A stretch of 64,000 bases of DNA from Trichocoleus desertorum NBK24 (lineage in GTDB: Bacteria; Cyanobacteriota; Cyanobacteriia; FACHB-46): NCBI RefSeq assembly GCF_030409055.1, contig NZ_CP116619.1, forward strand, positions 1,273,628 through 1,337,627, given 5' to 3'. Shown one piece after another: positions 44,019-53,499 of this stretch. The notes below the pieces were generated by a model that saw nothing but the letters and a program-made list of their open reading frames with translations, did not search any database and was not told the DNA's origin. Position numbers and translations under genes: made by a program. How positions within the stretch are numbered: the stretch's first letter is position 1; each line of letters starts with the position of its first letter.

Positions 44019-46451
44019 ATGCGTATTTCTCTGAACTGGCTGCGGGAACTGGTGGACATTACAATGACCCCAGAGGAACTGGCTGAAGCCCTGACAATGG
44101 CTGGGTTTGAGGTTGAAGACATTGAAGACCGCCGTACATGGGCAGACGGGGTGGTCGTGGGCAAAGTTTTGGAGTGCCAACCTCACCCCAATGCTGACAA
44201 ATTGAGGGTTTGCCAAGTCGATATTGGTGCAGATGAGCCTTCTAATATTGTCTGTGGGGCAGCGAATGTCCGAGCTGACGCTTATGTACCAGTCGCAACC
44301 TTAGGCACTTACCTCCCTAATATTGACCTAAAAATCCGTCCAGCCAAATTGCGGGGTGTGCCTTCTGTCGGCATGATTTGTTCGCTGACGGAGCTGGGGC
44401 TCGCTAAAGAATCGGAAGGGATTTACATCTTTACCCAAGCAGACTTGAAGCCTGGTAGCGACGTACGACCGTTGTTGGGCTTGGAAGATGTCATTTTAGA
44501 CGTTACTTCGACTGCGAACAGAGCGGATGCCTTGAGTCTGGTGGGAATTGCACGGGAGATTGCGGCTATTACTGGAGCGACGCTGCGCTTGCCAGAGCCT
44601 GCTGAGATTTCAGCTCCAACGAGTCATGCCCAATTAACGTTAAAAATTTCTGAGCCTCAAGCTTGCCCAACTTACATCGGTACGGTGATTGAGCAAGTTA
44701 AAATTACACCGTCTCCAGCTTGGTTGCAGCAAAGGCTTCAGGCATCGGGGGTACGCCCAATTAACAACGTGGTAGATGTGACTAACTACGTCTTGTTGGA
44801 ATGGGGCCAACCTTTACATGCCTTCGATCGCGATCGCTTACAGGCGGTGGCAAATAGTGAAACTCTCACTATTGGAGTGCGCTTTGCTAACCCCGGAGCA
44901 ACTCTTAAGACGCTAGATGGTCAAGAGCGAACGCTGCAAGAGCAAACCCTCCTGATTACAGCCAACGATCGCCCTATTGCTTTAGCAGGGGTGATGGGTG
45001 GAGAAGAAACCGAGGTTCACGAAGGTACCCAGAACTTAGTGCTGGAAGCAGCGCTATTTGATCCAGGCGCAATTAGGCGATCGGCTCGGAGCCAGGGTTT
45101 ACGTACCGAAGCTTCAGCTCGTTATGAACGAGGAGTCAACCAAGCCGAGCTTACGGTTGCTTGCCGTCGCGCTTTGCAGTTACTCACAGAGTTAGCTCAA
45201 GGTACAGTCGTTGCTCAAGAAACCGAAACTCGCGCGGATCAGTCTTGGACCCGTTCGATTGAGCTGCGCTTAGATCGCGTCAATCAAATTTTAGGCCCGA
45301 TTGATGCTGGAGATGATGTCGCGGATCTGCCTGCATCTGAGGTAGAACGGACTTTAACTAGTCTGGGATGCAGCTTAACTCCAGCTACTGAACCCGGTGT
45401 GTGGACAGTGACCGTCCCCCCCTATCGCTACCGCGACTTAGAGCGAGAAATTGACCTCATTGAGGAAGTGGCTCGACTTTACGGCTACAACAAGTTCTGT
45501 GACACGCTACCCAACAAGACAGAACCCGGATATCTCTCAGCGGATCAAGTTCTGACTCGCAGAATCCGCGAAAGCCTACGAGGAGCTGGCCTAACTGAAC
45601 TGATCCAGTACTCTCTGGTTAAGCCTGGTGACGATCGGCAGGTTGCGATCGCCAATCCTCTGTTCACGGAGTATTCAGCCCTTCGCACGGATTTGATGGC
45701 GGGCTTAATTGATGCGTTTCAGTACAACCTGGAGCAGGGCAACGGTCCCCTAAATGGCTTTGAAATTGGTCGCATCTTCTGGAAAGAAGAGGACGGATTA
45801 GCGGAGGCCGATGCGCTGGGCGGCATTCTGGGCGGTGACCCCAAGGAGGGCAAATGGCTCCAAAGTGGGCGGGATTTACCCCTCTCTTGGTTCGAAGCTA
45901 AGGGGATTCTAGACAGCATTTTCCAGCGCCTAGATGTTGCGGTGGAATATCAACCAGATCGGCGTGATTCTCGCCTCCATCCTGGGCGGACTGCCTCCCT
46001 ATGGATCAAGGGCAACCGTTTAGGCACGTTTGGTCAACTACACCCTCAGTTACGGCAAGAACGGGGCTTACCTGAGTCTGTCTACGCCTTTGAGTTGACG
46101 CTGGATGTGCTTTTAAACGAACTAGACCAAGACGAGAATATTACTCCTGTCTTCCGACCTTTCTCGACTTATCCGCCTTCGGATCGTGATATCGCTTTCT
46201 TTGCTCCAGTGCAAGTCTCTGTAGCCGAGTTGCAACGCACGATTACCAAGGCAGGCGGAGCGCTCCTCGATCGCATTGAACTGTTTGATGAGTACCGAGG
46301 TGAGAGTGTACCGACTGGGCAACGCAGTCTGGCATTCCGTTTGGTGTATCGGGCTAGCGATCGCACTTTGACGGATGCGGATATTGAGCCTGTACATCAG
46401 AAAGTCCGGGAAGATTTGGTAGAAAAGTTCCGTGTTGAGCTGAGGAGTTAA
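44019..46451 (+). CDS. pheT: phenylalanyl-tRNA synthetase beta subunit
   Basis: The 810-residue subunit of the alpha2beta2 enzyme starts [14 protein letters not shown] and has the tRNA-binding EMAP/OB domain ([24 protein letters not shown], about 45-70), the B3/4 editing domain ([25 protein letters not shown]), the B5 domain, a catalytic-like core ([18 protein letters not shown]) and a C-terminal anticodon-type FDX-ACB domain ([17 protein letters not shown]). All domains are in order and of normal length. The pheS gene is not adjacent. A YciI-like gene follows six bases later. Confidence 0.98.
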   Translation: MRISLNWLRELVDITMTPEELAEALTMAGFEVEDIEDRRTWADGVVVGKVLECQPHPNADKLRVCQVDIGADEPSNIVCGAANVRADAYVPVATLGTYLPNIDLKIRPAKLRGVPSVGMICSLTELGLAKESEGIYIFTQADLKPGSDVRPLLGLEDVILDVTSTANRADALSLVGIAREIAAITGATLRLPEPAEISAPTSHAQLTLKISEPQACPTYIGTVIEQVKITPSPAWLQQRLQASGVRPINNVVDVTNYVLLEWGQPLHAFDRDRLQAVANSETLTIGVRFANPGATLKTLDGQERTLQEQTLLITANDRPIALAGVMGGEETEVHEGTQNLVLEAALFDPGAIRRSARSQGLRTEASARYERGVNQAELTVACRRALQLLTELAQGTVVAQETETRADQSWTRSIELRLDRVNQILGPIDAGDDVADLPASEVERTLTSLGCSLTPATEPGVWTVTVPPYRYRDLEREIDLIEEVARLYGYNKFCDTLPNKTEPGYLSADQVLTRRIRESLRGAGLTELIQYSLVKPGDDRQVAIANPLFTEYSALRTDLMAGLIDAFQYNLEQGNGPLNGFEIGRIFWKEEDGLAEADALGGILGGDPKEGKWLQSGRDLPLSWFEAKGILDSIFQRLDVAVEYQPDRRDSRLHPGRTASLWIKGNRLGTFGQLHPQLRQERGLPESVYAFELTLDVLLNELDQDENITPVFRPFSTYPPSDRDIAFFAPVQVSVAELQRTITKAGGALLDRIELFDEYRGESVPTGQRSLAFRLVYRASDRTLTDADIEPVHQKVREDLVEKFRVELRS

Positions 46452-46457
46452 TCGTTT

Positions 46458-46727
46458 ATGCCTAAATACGTGATGCAGGGACGTTACTGTGAGAATGTCC
46501 TAGAGAAACGTGCTCCGTTTCGCCAAGCTCATTTAGAGGGTCTTGCGGCTCAAAAAGAGTCTGGGACTTTGATTACAATTGGGCCAACGAAGAATTTGAC
46601 TCAGTGCTTCGGCATTTACGAAGCGGAGGATGAGCAAACGGTTCGTCGGTTGGTTGAGGCTGATCCTTATTGGCAAAATGGGGTTTGGACGGAGTACAAC
46701 GTTTATGAGTGGATTCAGGCGATTTAA
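46458..46727 (+). CDS. YciI family protein
   Basis: The 89-residue protein (MPKYVMQGRYCENVLEKRAP) has the YciI fold pattern: a starting strand, HLEGLAAQKESGTLITIGPT with the conserved histidine, and the final EADPYWQNGVWTEYNVYEW strand. YciI proteins are ferredoxin-like dimers of uncertain enzymatic role. The six-base gap to pheT suggests cotranslation with it, although no functional link is known. Confidence 0.88.
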   Translation: MPKYVMQGRYCENVLEKRAPFRQAHLEGLAAQKESGTLITIGPTKNLTQCFGIYEAEDEQTVRRLVEADPYWQNGVWTEYNVYEWIQAI

Positions 46728-46779
46728 GGTTTAGCGCTGACTGTTTGGATCGTTGCTCATAGTGTTGCTCTTAAAATCC

Positions 46780-46850
46780 GAGCCTTGGGGGATATCCCCC
46801 AAACCCCCTTGTTGGAGGACGGTTGCGTCCTCCAAACCTCCTCCAAAAGG
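46780..46850. repeat. interspersed double-hairpin repeat, copy 2
   Basis: This copy has a perfect palindrome TTGGGGGATATCCCCCAA followed by GGAGGACG with CGTCCTCC around GTTG. It is aligned with copy 1 at 21440-21510 and shows paired stem changes. It lies between convergent yciI-like and cobK genes. Confidence 0.75.
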
Positions 46851-46879
46851 GCGCTGGGGTCTGAAATTAAATTTGTGGT

Positions 46880-47713
46880 TCATTTATTTGCTGGGCTTAG
46901 GTGCTGTTGGCAGAATGTTAGGGCTGTGGTCAGGTCGCTTGTTTGTTGCGGGTAGATGATTGGGGGACGAGCGATCGCGATTAAGGGTATCCCTAATTCA
47001 GCAGCAACTTGTCGCTTGACGTCTTCTCCACCAGCAATGCCGGAGGATTTGGTCACGACTAAGGAGATTTGCCAATGTTGCCACAACGCTTTCTCTAGGT
47101 CAGGGGAGATGGGGGGACGCATAGCGAACAGGCGATCGGGGGTAAAGCCTGAGGCGATCGCGGCTTCAATAGCGGTGACAGAAGGTAGAAGCCGAGCAAA
47201 TAAGGCGGCGCGGTCTTGCCAAGGCTCAAACAGAGCTAGAGTCCTATAACCCACAATCAACAACACTCGCTGCCCCTGAAGGATATCTGTCGCCACAAGC
47301 TCTGAAAAGCTCTGAAAAACCAATCCTTTCTCTTTCTTTTCTGCTTCATCCCTCATCCCTCCTTCCTCCTTCCAAACCTCCCGCTCAAACCGAAGATAGG
47401 GAATACCGAGTTGGGTGGTAACGGCGATCGCGAGTTGTGAAATTTCTACGGCATAGGGATGGGAGGCATCCAATACTGCCACAATTTGTTGCTGTTGCAG
47501 GAAGGATGCGGCTGTCTCTGGGGTTAATCGTCCGACCCAAATTTGCAAGGGCGCATGATTCACTGCCTTCTCTACCGAGGAAACATAGAGTTGTTTGGCG
47601 GTTTCTGTGGTGACTGAGACGGTGCAAGCAAGTTGAGCTTCAGCGATCGCAGCGGCTAATTGAGCACTTTCTTGGGTGCCGCCGATTAACCAAATGCGTC
47701 TGTTCGCCTTCAC
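46880..47713 (-). CDS. cobK: precorrin-6A reductase
   Basis: The 277-residue enzyme reduces the macrocycle in cobalamin synthesis. It starts VKANRRIWLIGGTQESAQLA, a nucleotide-binding loop, and contains VAVLDASHPYAVEISQLA, GYRTLALFEPW, FAMRPPISPDLEKALW and VVTKSSGIAGG, all typical of CobK/CbiJ. A charged, low-complexity segment (VWKEEGGMRDEAEKKEKGLV, about residues 113-132) is encoded by a GGATGAG-type repeat also found in spacers elsewhere in the window, and probably extends a surface loop. The start codon is GTG. No other cob genes are in the window. Confidence 0.93.
   Translation of the reverse strand: MKANRRIWLIGGTQESAQLAAAIAEAQLACTVSVTTETAKQLYVSSVEKAVNHAPLQIWVGRLTPETAASFLQQQQIVAVLDASHPYAVEISQLAIAVTTQLGIPYLRFEREVWKEEGGMRDEAEKKEKGLVFQSFSELVATDILQGQRVLLIVGYRTLALFEPWQDRAALFARLLPSVTAIEAAIASGFTPDRLFAMRPPISPDLEKALWQHWQISLVVTKSSGIAGGEDVKRQVAAELGIPLIAIARPPIIYPQQTSDLTTALTFCQQHLSPANK
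47345..47358 (-). repeat. GGATGAGGGATGAA repeat inside cobK
   Basis: The 14-base string TTCATCCCTCATCC here is identical to 21613-21626 in the spacer after the SDR gene, and partly matches 12737-12746. Here it is translated as part of the inserted loop of CobK. Confidence 0.6.
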
Positions 47714-47749
47714 TCAACCTACTTATCTGTTTGGAGGTCACTGAAGAAT

Positions 47750-48499
47750 TTAAAACTGTACTTTATAAAGTTGAAATAATTCGCCAGCCTGGGTTTTCAC
47801 AATTTTTCCTCCAGCCGCTTGGATGATCTTTTTCCACTCTTCCAAGGGTTCTAAAAACACTTCTGCACCTAGGTAGGTTTCTAGAATGGCCCAGTTTTCT
47901 GCTAGAGGTGTGTCTGGATTCAATACGTCGAAGACAAAGAAGGCTCCTGGTTTGAGGACTCGCTTGACTGCGGTCATGACGGCTTGCCAGTAATCTAGCG
48001 GGTAGTAACAACTAAAGCCAGTGGCGATCGCTAGGTCAAAGAAGGCAGGCTCGTACTTGAGCTGATGAGCGGGAGCCAGTTCTACCCCTTTGAACAGCTT
48101 AGAGTTGAGTTGCGGCCCACGAGCAATGAGCGTATCACGGGCAAAGCTGCTCATCTCCTGCCCATAAAATAAAGCGCCCCAGTCACGCCAGGGATAAATC
48201 AAAAAGCTCACACCACAGCCTAAATCTAAACAGCGCTGATTTTTTTGGGGTTGAGCAATCTTCCAAAACGGAGAAGCAGTTTTCGTTTGCAGCGTTCCTG
48301 CGGTCCATTCTTGAAAGATGGGCATTGCTTCTACAGCTTCTGGCAGCTCAAAGGCTTCTCGGCGATACTCACGATCGAAGCGCTGGACAACCCCAGCAAT
48401 CTGAGCTTGCCAGTTGCCGCTAGATGGACTCAACACATTAGAGAGCAGGTCGCCTGATGAAAACGCTTTGGATGAATGGCTACTACGTTTTTCAGACAT
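47750..48499 (-). CDS. class I SAM-dependent methyltransferase
   Basis: The 249-residue protein has the SAM-binding loop CLDLGCGVSFLIYPW (about 90-104), an acidic residue after strand 2 and the post-III region RVLKPGAFFVFDVLNPDT. The first 40 residues are Ser-rich and low in structure. The substrate cannot be predicted. It is followed 36 bases downstream by cobK on the same strand, but methylation of corrin rings is done by other families, so a link to cobalamin is not supported. Confidence 0.85.
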   Translation of the reverse strand: MSEKRSSHSSKAFSSGDLLSNVLSPSSGNWQAQIAGVVQRFDREYRREAFELPEAVEAMPIFQEWTAGTLQTKTASPFWKIAQPQKNQRCLDLGCGVSFLIYPWRDWGALFYGQEMSSFARDTLIARGPQLNSKLFKGVELAPAHQLKYEPAFFDLAIATGFSCYYPLDYWQAVMTAVKRVLKPGAFFVFDVLNPDTPLAENWAILETYLGAEVFLEPLEEWKKIIQAAGGKIVKTQAGELFQLYKVQF

Positions 48500-48551
48500 T
48501 ACCTGGTTCCTCTAATAGGGCTGAACTTCTGTAAAACACTACGCTTAGTTT

Positions 48552-48731
48552 TCAACCCTTTAAGGCTTTGGTAAAGTTTTGGCGATAAGACTTGTTGACG
48601 ATCAGCACTGGCCAGAGTAGCCCTAAGTAGATTCGTCCTTGGCTAAAGTTCGTCCGCCGAAAACCGCTCCAGAACTTCCAAAGCCCACCTGCGTAAGTAC
48701 CCAATAACAACAAGCTAAGCAGTGTAGTCAT
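48552..48731 (-). CDS. small single- or double-pass membrane protein
   Basis: The 59-residue protein starts MTTLLSLLLLGTYAGGLWKF and ends with a short hydrophobic stretch and basic tail (YLGLLWPVLIVNKSYRQNF). The internal FWSGFRRTNF turn and the conserved look suggest a genuine cyanobacterial small membrane protein, possibly thylakoid-associated. No named family was recognised. ATG at 48731 is chosen over one seven codons upstream. Confidence 0.65.
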   Translation of the reverse strand: MTTLLSLLLLGTYAGGLWKFWSGFRRTNFSQGRIYLGLLWPVLIVNKSYRQNFTKALKG

Positions 48732-49210
48732 GTATCCATTTCTCCGATTCACACATCAACTTTAGCTGAGCGCCTACTCTACACTCAATGTAGCTTCGAT
48801 TTACGGGAAACGTATGCTTGGTTCTGACGTGACCTAGCGATCGCCAGAAAACTTAATGAATTAAGAAGTTTATGCGGCAGCAAATCGGAGATTTCAGTAT
48901 TCTGTAAGAGCATGGATACGGTCTAAAAATTTCACTCCGATCGCAAGCAGAATCTAGATTACTTTCCTCTCTGCTACTCGTTAGTTTCTAGCGCTTGAGA
49001 TAGTCGACCGTTGCAATCCACAAAATGGTTAATCAGAAGGAGTGACTAAACGATTCTGTTGGTTTGCTTTGTCTAGGAAGATGGCGCTAACCCCCATGAA
49101 GCTTACCTTCTGGAGGATACCCGCAGTCTTACTACCATAGGAGACTAGAAAGCACGAGTCGTTGAACGACTGAGTACAGCGCGCAAGTAGAAAACTAGGA
49201 AGGAGGATTT
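48732..49210. other. intergenic region upstream of the sugar nucleotidyltransferase gene
   Basis: About 480 bases hold the divergent promoters. A good Shine-Dalgarno (GGAAGGAGG) is placed before the downstream ATG. No small RNA could be identified with confidence. Confidence 0.45.
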
Positions 49211-51763
49211 ATGCGAGCAGTGCTGATGGCCGGAGGCTCAGGGACGCGGCTCAGACCGCTAACCTGTGACCTTCCTAAACCCATGGTGCCGATCCTAAAT
49301 CGACCGATCGCTGAGCACATTGTTAATTTGTTAAAGTGGCATCGGATTACTGAGATTATTGCGACGCTGCATTATTTACCCGATGTCATGCGAGATTACT
49401 TCCAAGACGGCAGTGATTTTGGCGTACAGATGACTTATGCCGTGGAAGAAGATCAGCCTCTAGGAACCGCAGGCTGCGTTAAAAATATTTCTGAATTACT
49501 TGATCAAACATTCTTAGTAATTAGTGGTGATAGTGTCACCGATTTTGATTTAACTGCTGCCATTGAATTTCATAAACAAAAGCGATCGAAAGCCACTTTA
49601 GTATTAACTCGTGTGCCCAACCCGATTGAGTTTGGAGTTGTCATTACTGATGAACAAGCTCGCATTCGGCGCTTTTTAGAAAAGCCTTCAACCAGCGAAA
49701 TTTTCTCGGACACTGTTAATACCGGCATCTACATTTTGGAGCCAGAAGTTTTAGATTATCTGCCTGATAATCAAGAGTCTGATTTCTCTAAAGAGCTGTT
49801 TCCCCTCTTACTCGAAAAAGACGAGCCGATGTATGGCTATATCGCTGAGGGATATTGGTGCGATGTTGGTCACTTGGAAGCTTATCGAGACGCTCAATAT
49901 GATGGGTTGCAGCAACGGGTCAAGCTCGACTATGCCTATGAGGAGCGATCGCCTGGGATCTGGATTGGTCAAAATACCCACATCGACTCCACTGCCAAAA
50001 TTGAAGCGCCGGTGCTAATTGGGCATAACTGCCGGATCGGGTTTAGAGTTCAGATCAGCGCTGGCACGGTGATTGGCGACAATGTCACTGTGGGGGCCGA
50101 CGCTGACCTAAAACGGCCCATTATCTGGAACGGGGCGATCGTTGGAGAAGAAGCGCACCTGCGGGCTTGCTGTATTGGCCGTGGCACTAGGGTGGATCGT
50201 CGCGCCCATGTGCTGGAAGGAGCGGTAATTGGTTCGCTTTCCGTCATTGGCGAAGAAGCTCAGGTCAGCCCTAACGTCCGCATTTGGCCCAGCAAGAAAG
50301 TTGAATCTGGAGCGACGCTCAACATCAACTTAATTTGGGGGCAGGCGGCTCAGCGCAATTTGTTTGGGCAACGGGGTGTTTCTGGTTTAGCCAATGTCGA
50401 TATTACGCCAGAGTTCGCGGTGAAGCTGGGTGCAGCCTATGGTTCTACCTTGAAATCAGGCGCACAAGTTACGGTTTCTCGTGACCAGCGCAGCATTTCT
50501 CGGATGGTGTCGCGATCGCTCATTGCTGGCTTGATGTCTGTCGGTGTCAATGTCCAGAACTTAGAAGCAACGGCAATTCCAGTGGCTCGAACCGCAGTGC
50601 CTACCTTATCGGTGCGGGGTGGCATTCATGTGCGAGTGCATCCAGAGCGAGCAGACCACATCCTGATTGAGTTCTTTGATCAAAAAGGCATCAACATTTC
50701 TAAGGCTCAAGAGAAAAAAATTGAAGGGGCTTATTTCAAAGAAGATTTTCGGCGTGCCTTAATTCACGAAATTGGCAATGTCGTCTACCCCAGCCAAATT
50801 ATCGACATCTACAGCACTGCCTTTGAGAAGCACATCAACATTGAGGCAGTGCGTCACAGCAGTTCCAAGGTTGTGATCGACTACGTGTATGCGGTTTCTG
50901 GCGCAGTTTTGCCACAGTTGTTGGGCAAGTTTGGCTGCGATGCGGTGGTGTTGAATGCCAGCCTCAGTCAGAATTCACCAACTACAGCCGATCGCGAGGG
51001 CTTGCTAAACCAGTTAGGTCATGTGGTAGAAGCATTACGGGCTACCTTTGGCGTGCAAGTTTCTGCCAATGGCGAGCAGATGATTTTGGTGGATGAAGCA
51101 GGCATTCCGATTCGAGGAGAAATGCTGACGGCGCTAATGGTAGACATGATGCTGACCAGCAATCCACGCGGAACCGTGGTGGTGCCAGTCCATGCCTCCA
51201 GTGCCGTTGAGCAAATTGCCCGTCGTCATGATGGCAAGGTCATCCGCACCAAGGCTAACCCAACTGCTCTCATGGAAGCCTGCCATACCAACTCTCATGT
51301 CATCCTGGGTGGCAGTGGCGAAATGGGCTTTATTTTCCCGCAACTGCATCCTGGTTTTGATGCCATGTTCTGCATTGCTAAAATGATTGAACTATTGACT
51401 TTACAGGAGCGATCGATCAGTCAAATTCGGGCCGACTTGCCACGGGTCTGCCACCGCACTTATACCGTTCGTTGCCCCTGGACGGCGAAGGGGGCGCTGA
51501 TGCGGCACTTGGTAGAAACCCATTCAGCAGAAAACTTAGAGCTGGTGGATGGTGTCAAAATCTTTAATCATCAGCACGAAAGCTGGGTTCTGATTTTGCC
51601 GGACGCTGGGGAACCATTAGTCCACATTTTTGCCAATAGCGATGATCGGGGTTGGGTAGACGAAATCCTACGGGAATATCGTGGACGAGTCCAAGAATTT
51701 GTCGATCACGAGGAAGGCATGGAAGATTCTAAAGCCGAATCTTACAGCCTCTTGCAAATGTAG
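49211..51763 (+). CDS. mannose-1-phosphate guanylyltransferase-like protein with inactive-looking phosphomannomutase domain
   Basis: The 850-residue protein has three parts. Residues 1-235 form a nucleotidyltransferase with MRAVLMAGGSGTRLRPLT and LPKPMVPILNRP. Residues 245-370 are a left-handed beta-helix of hexapeptide repeats (IGHNCRIGFRVQISAGTVIG). Residues 380-850 align with alpha-D-phosphohexomutases. The phosphoserine loop of active mutases (TASHNP type) is replaced by SVRGGIHVR near residue 467, and the metal loop DGDGDR by LVDEAGIPIRGE near 626, so mutase catalysis seems lost. It could make GDP-mannose or another NDP-sugar with the third domain as a regulator. GGAAGGAGG precedes the ATG. 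Confidence 0.9.
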   Translation: MRAVLMAGGSGTRLRPLTCDLPKPMVPILNRPIAEHIVNLLKWHRITEIIATLHYLPDVMRDYFQDGSDFGVQMTYAVEEDQPLGTAGCVKNISELLDQTFLVISGDSVTDFDLTAAIEFHKQKRSKATLVLTRVPNPIEFGVVITDEQARIRRFLEKPSTSEIFSDTVNTGIYILEPEVLDYLPDNQESDFSKELFPLLLEKDEPMYGYIAEGYWCDVGHLEAYRDAQYDGLQQRVKLDYAYEERSPGIWIGQNTHIDSTAKIEAPVLIGHNCRIGFRVQISAGTVIGDNVTVGADADLKRPIIWNGAIVGEEAHLRACCIGRGTRVDRRAHVLEGAVIGSLSVIGEEAQVSPNVRIWPSKKVESGATLNINLIWGQAAQRNLFGQRGVSGLANVDITPEFAVKLGAAYGSTLKSGAQVTVSRDQRSISRMVSRSLIAGLMSVGVNVQNLEATAIPVARTAVPTLSVRGGIHVRVHPERADHILIEFFDQKGINISKAQEKKIEGAYFKEDFRRALIHEIGNVVYPSQIIDIYSTAFEKHINIEAVRHSSSKVVIDYVYAVSGAVLPQLLGKFGCDAVVLNASLSQNSPTTADREGLLNQLGHVVEALRATFGVQVSANGEQMILVDEAGIPIRGEMLTALMVDMMLTSNPRGTVVVPVHASSAVEQIARRHDGKVIRTKANPTALMEACHTNSHVILGGSGEMGFIFPQLHPGFDAMFCIAKMIELLTLQERSISQIRADLPRVCHRTYTVRCPWTAKGALMRHLVETHSAENLELVDGVKIFNHQHESWVLILPDAGEPLVHIFANSDDRGWVDEILREYRGRVQEFVDHEEGMEDSKAESYSLLQM

Positions 51764-52004
51764 TGGGTAAACGTTAATTAGATGGCAAAGGCTTTATCTA
51801 GCCATTCAAACCCCAACACAAGTACGAATGTACTAAAATCAAGATCAGAGAACTGGGCGGAGATTGCGGAAAAGCTGTTTTCAAGCCCCAAACCATCACT
51901 TAACTCTTAGGATGTGATCTATTAGGGAAAGCATGAGTCACGATTGATATAACAGTTCCTCTCGCCCTAAACTTAACCCCTTGGGATTAGGAGAATTTTG
52001 ATTT

Positions 52005-52529
52005 ATGAATAGCTGTATCTTGATGGCAGAAATTATCCAAGACCCTCAGCTGCGCTACACATCTGATACCCAAACTCCGATCACGGAAATGATAGTGCAG
52101 TTTTCCGGGTTGCGGCCAGATGACCCCCCAGCCACCCTTAAAGTTGTGGGGTGGGGTAATCTCGCTCAGGAAATTCAAGAGCGTTATCATCAAGGCGATC
52201 GCGTGGTGATTGAAGGTCGTTTGAATATGAATACCATTGAGCGGCCCGAAGGCTTCAAGGAAAAACGGGCTGAATTAACGGTACAGCGCATCCACAGCCT
52301 AGATGGCAGTTCTAGTAGCGCTGCTGTCCCTGCGACAACCACAGCCACTAGAGCAACCTCTGCTCCCGCTGCTGCCCGTACGCCTGCGACTCCCGCCGCG
52401 ACCCGAACTGCTGCGCCTGCTATGAGCACAACTGACGCTGCCCGTACGCCTGCGACTCCCGCCGCGACGCGCTCTAAGCCTCCAGCTCCTCCAGCGGTAG
52501 AACCAGACTACGATGACATTCCGTTCTAG
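52005..52529 (+). CDS. single-stranded DNA-binding protein (SSB paralog)
   Basis: The 174-residue protein has an OB-fold domain (about 1-100; LMAEIIQDPQLRYTSDTQTP, VVGWGNLAQEIQERYHQGDR) and a long Ala/Thr/Pro linker ending in the acidic SSB tail DYDDIPF that recruits partners. The OB domain differs from canonical SSB; it resembles the second cyanobacterial SSB-like protein. The linker holds a perfect 32-base direct repeat. It stands alone on the plus strand and its role may be in repair, recombination or a thylakoid/chromosome function; sequence alone does not decide. Confidence 0.88.
   Translation: MNSCILMAEIIQDPQLRYTSDTQTPITEMIVQFSGLRPDDPPATLKVVGWGNLAQEIQERYHQGDRVVIEGRLNMNTIERPEGFKEKRAELTVQRIHSLDGSSSSAAVPATTTATRATSAPAAARTPATPAATRTAAPAMSTTDAARTPATPAATRSKPPAPPAVEPDYDDIPF
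52371..52468 (+). repeat. 32-base direct repeat in the SSB linker
   Basis: The sequence at 52371-52402 is repeated exactly at 52437-52468, 66 bases (22 codons) apart. Both copies encode AARTPATPAAT in the same frame. It points to recent in-frame duplication in a low-complexity linker. Confidence 0.85.
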
Positions 52530-52630
52530 CCGCAACCCCTAGAACCATCAAGCATTTCTGTTCAGAGCATCAGTTGTCCTTCTGGTGCTTATTTTGCTTT
52601 GCCTAATTCGTTTCCGCCTAATTCGTTTCC

Positions 52631-53065
52631 TCAGAGGAACTCTTGCAAGAACTCAAAGGGGTCATCATCCCAGCAGGGTTCGGGCCAACGGGTGAGTAGA
52701 TTGCGGATGATATCTGTCTCAACGTCGTGAATATCTTCTCGCTCAAATAGCCCCCCTAGAGCCGTTAAATCTCGGTCTCGCATGGGCGCTAAAGGAGCCG
52801 CGTAGCTATCGAGCAGGCTAGAAAAACCGTATCCTGCCTCGGACTCAGGCGATCGCCGATTTCTTGCTTCTGAGGTTTGGGTAGGTACAAGCCCTAACGG
52901 CCCCAATCGTTCTGAGGCAACGGATGAGGAGGACTGGCTATCTCCAAATCTTGATTTAACAGCGTTCAGTCGTCGAGCGGGGATAGAGCGAGCCGCTTGA
53001 GCACGTAAGAGATTCAACTCTGCCGGAAACGAAGTCACATCGTCCGTGGGTGAAGGATTAAACAT
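52631..53065 (-). CDS. hypothetical protein with acidic C-terminus
   Basis: The 144-residue frame starts MFNPSPTDDVTSFPAELNLL, is Ser/Arg-rich and probably disordered in the middle, and ends with DIIRNLLTRWPEPCWDDDPFEFLQEFL, which looks like a conserved interaction peptide. ATG at 53065 is preferred to an upstream in-frame start. No family was recognised. It converges with the SSB gene. Confidence 0.65.
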   Translation of the reverse strand: MFNPSPTDDVTSFPAELNLLRAQAARSIPARRLNAVKSRFGDSQSSSSVASERLGPLGLVPTQTSEARNRRSPESEAGYGFSSLLDSYAAPLAPMRDRDLTALGGLFEREDIHDVETDIIRNLLTRWPEPCWDDDPFEFLQEFL

Positions 53066-53499
53066 GGAGTGCACCAAATAGCCGCCTGAATGCAGTCGCA
53101 CCGTTGAGCGGAGGAAAAATTCACGGAATCATGGCTTACAGGTCTAGGCACTAGGGGTTAACCCGGTGCAGCCATGTTGCGTTTTTTCAGTAGATGCACA
53201 ACCCTAATTACTGTTACAGCGTCTTGACTAAGCTCACACCCAAATTTTGTTTAAGTCAGTTGTGCAGGTTTAGCGCTGTGATGGCTTGATTGATTTCGTA
53301 CTTACCCTGTTCTCAACCTTACATCCCCTTACTAGGGTGTAATCAACCAAAATTTACGTTTTTTCACGCATTTTGGTTGACAAGGCTGTTACCAGGCGTT
53401 GTAGTAGTCCTACTAGGTAAGCTGGCTAGGGCTGCGGCAAAAGCATTAGATTCAAGCTTAATTGAGAACCTAGAGCAGTGAACTCTGTCTAAAGTAGAG
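53066..53499. other. intergenic region
   Basis: More than 400 bases lie between two minus-strand genes. A plus-strand 63-codon frame at 53290-53481 contains a hydrophobic stretch but no recognisable protein, and I do not call it. No repeat or RNA gene was found. Confidence 0.45.

Noticed and set aside
53290-53481. A 63-codon plus-strand frame with a hydrophobic stretch
   Set aside because: There is no clear ribosome site, the N-terminal part has unnatural composition, and the frame lies in a likely promoter region.
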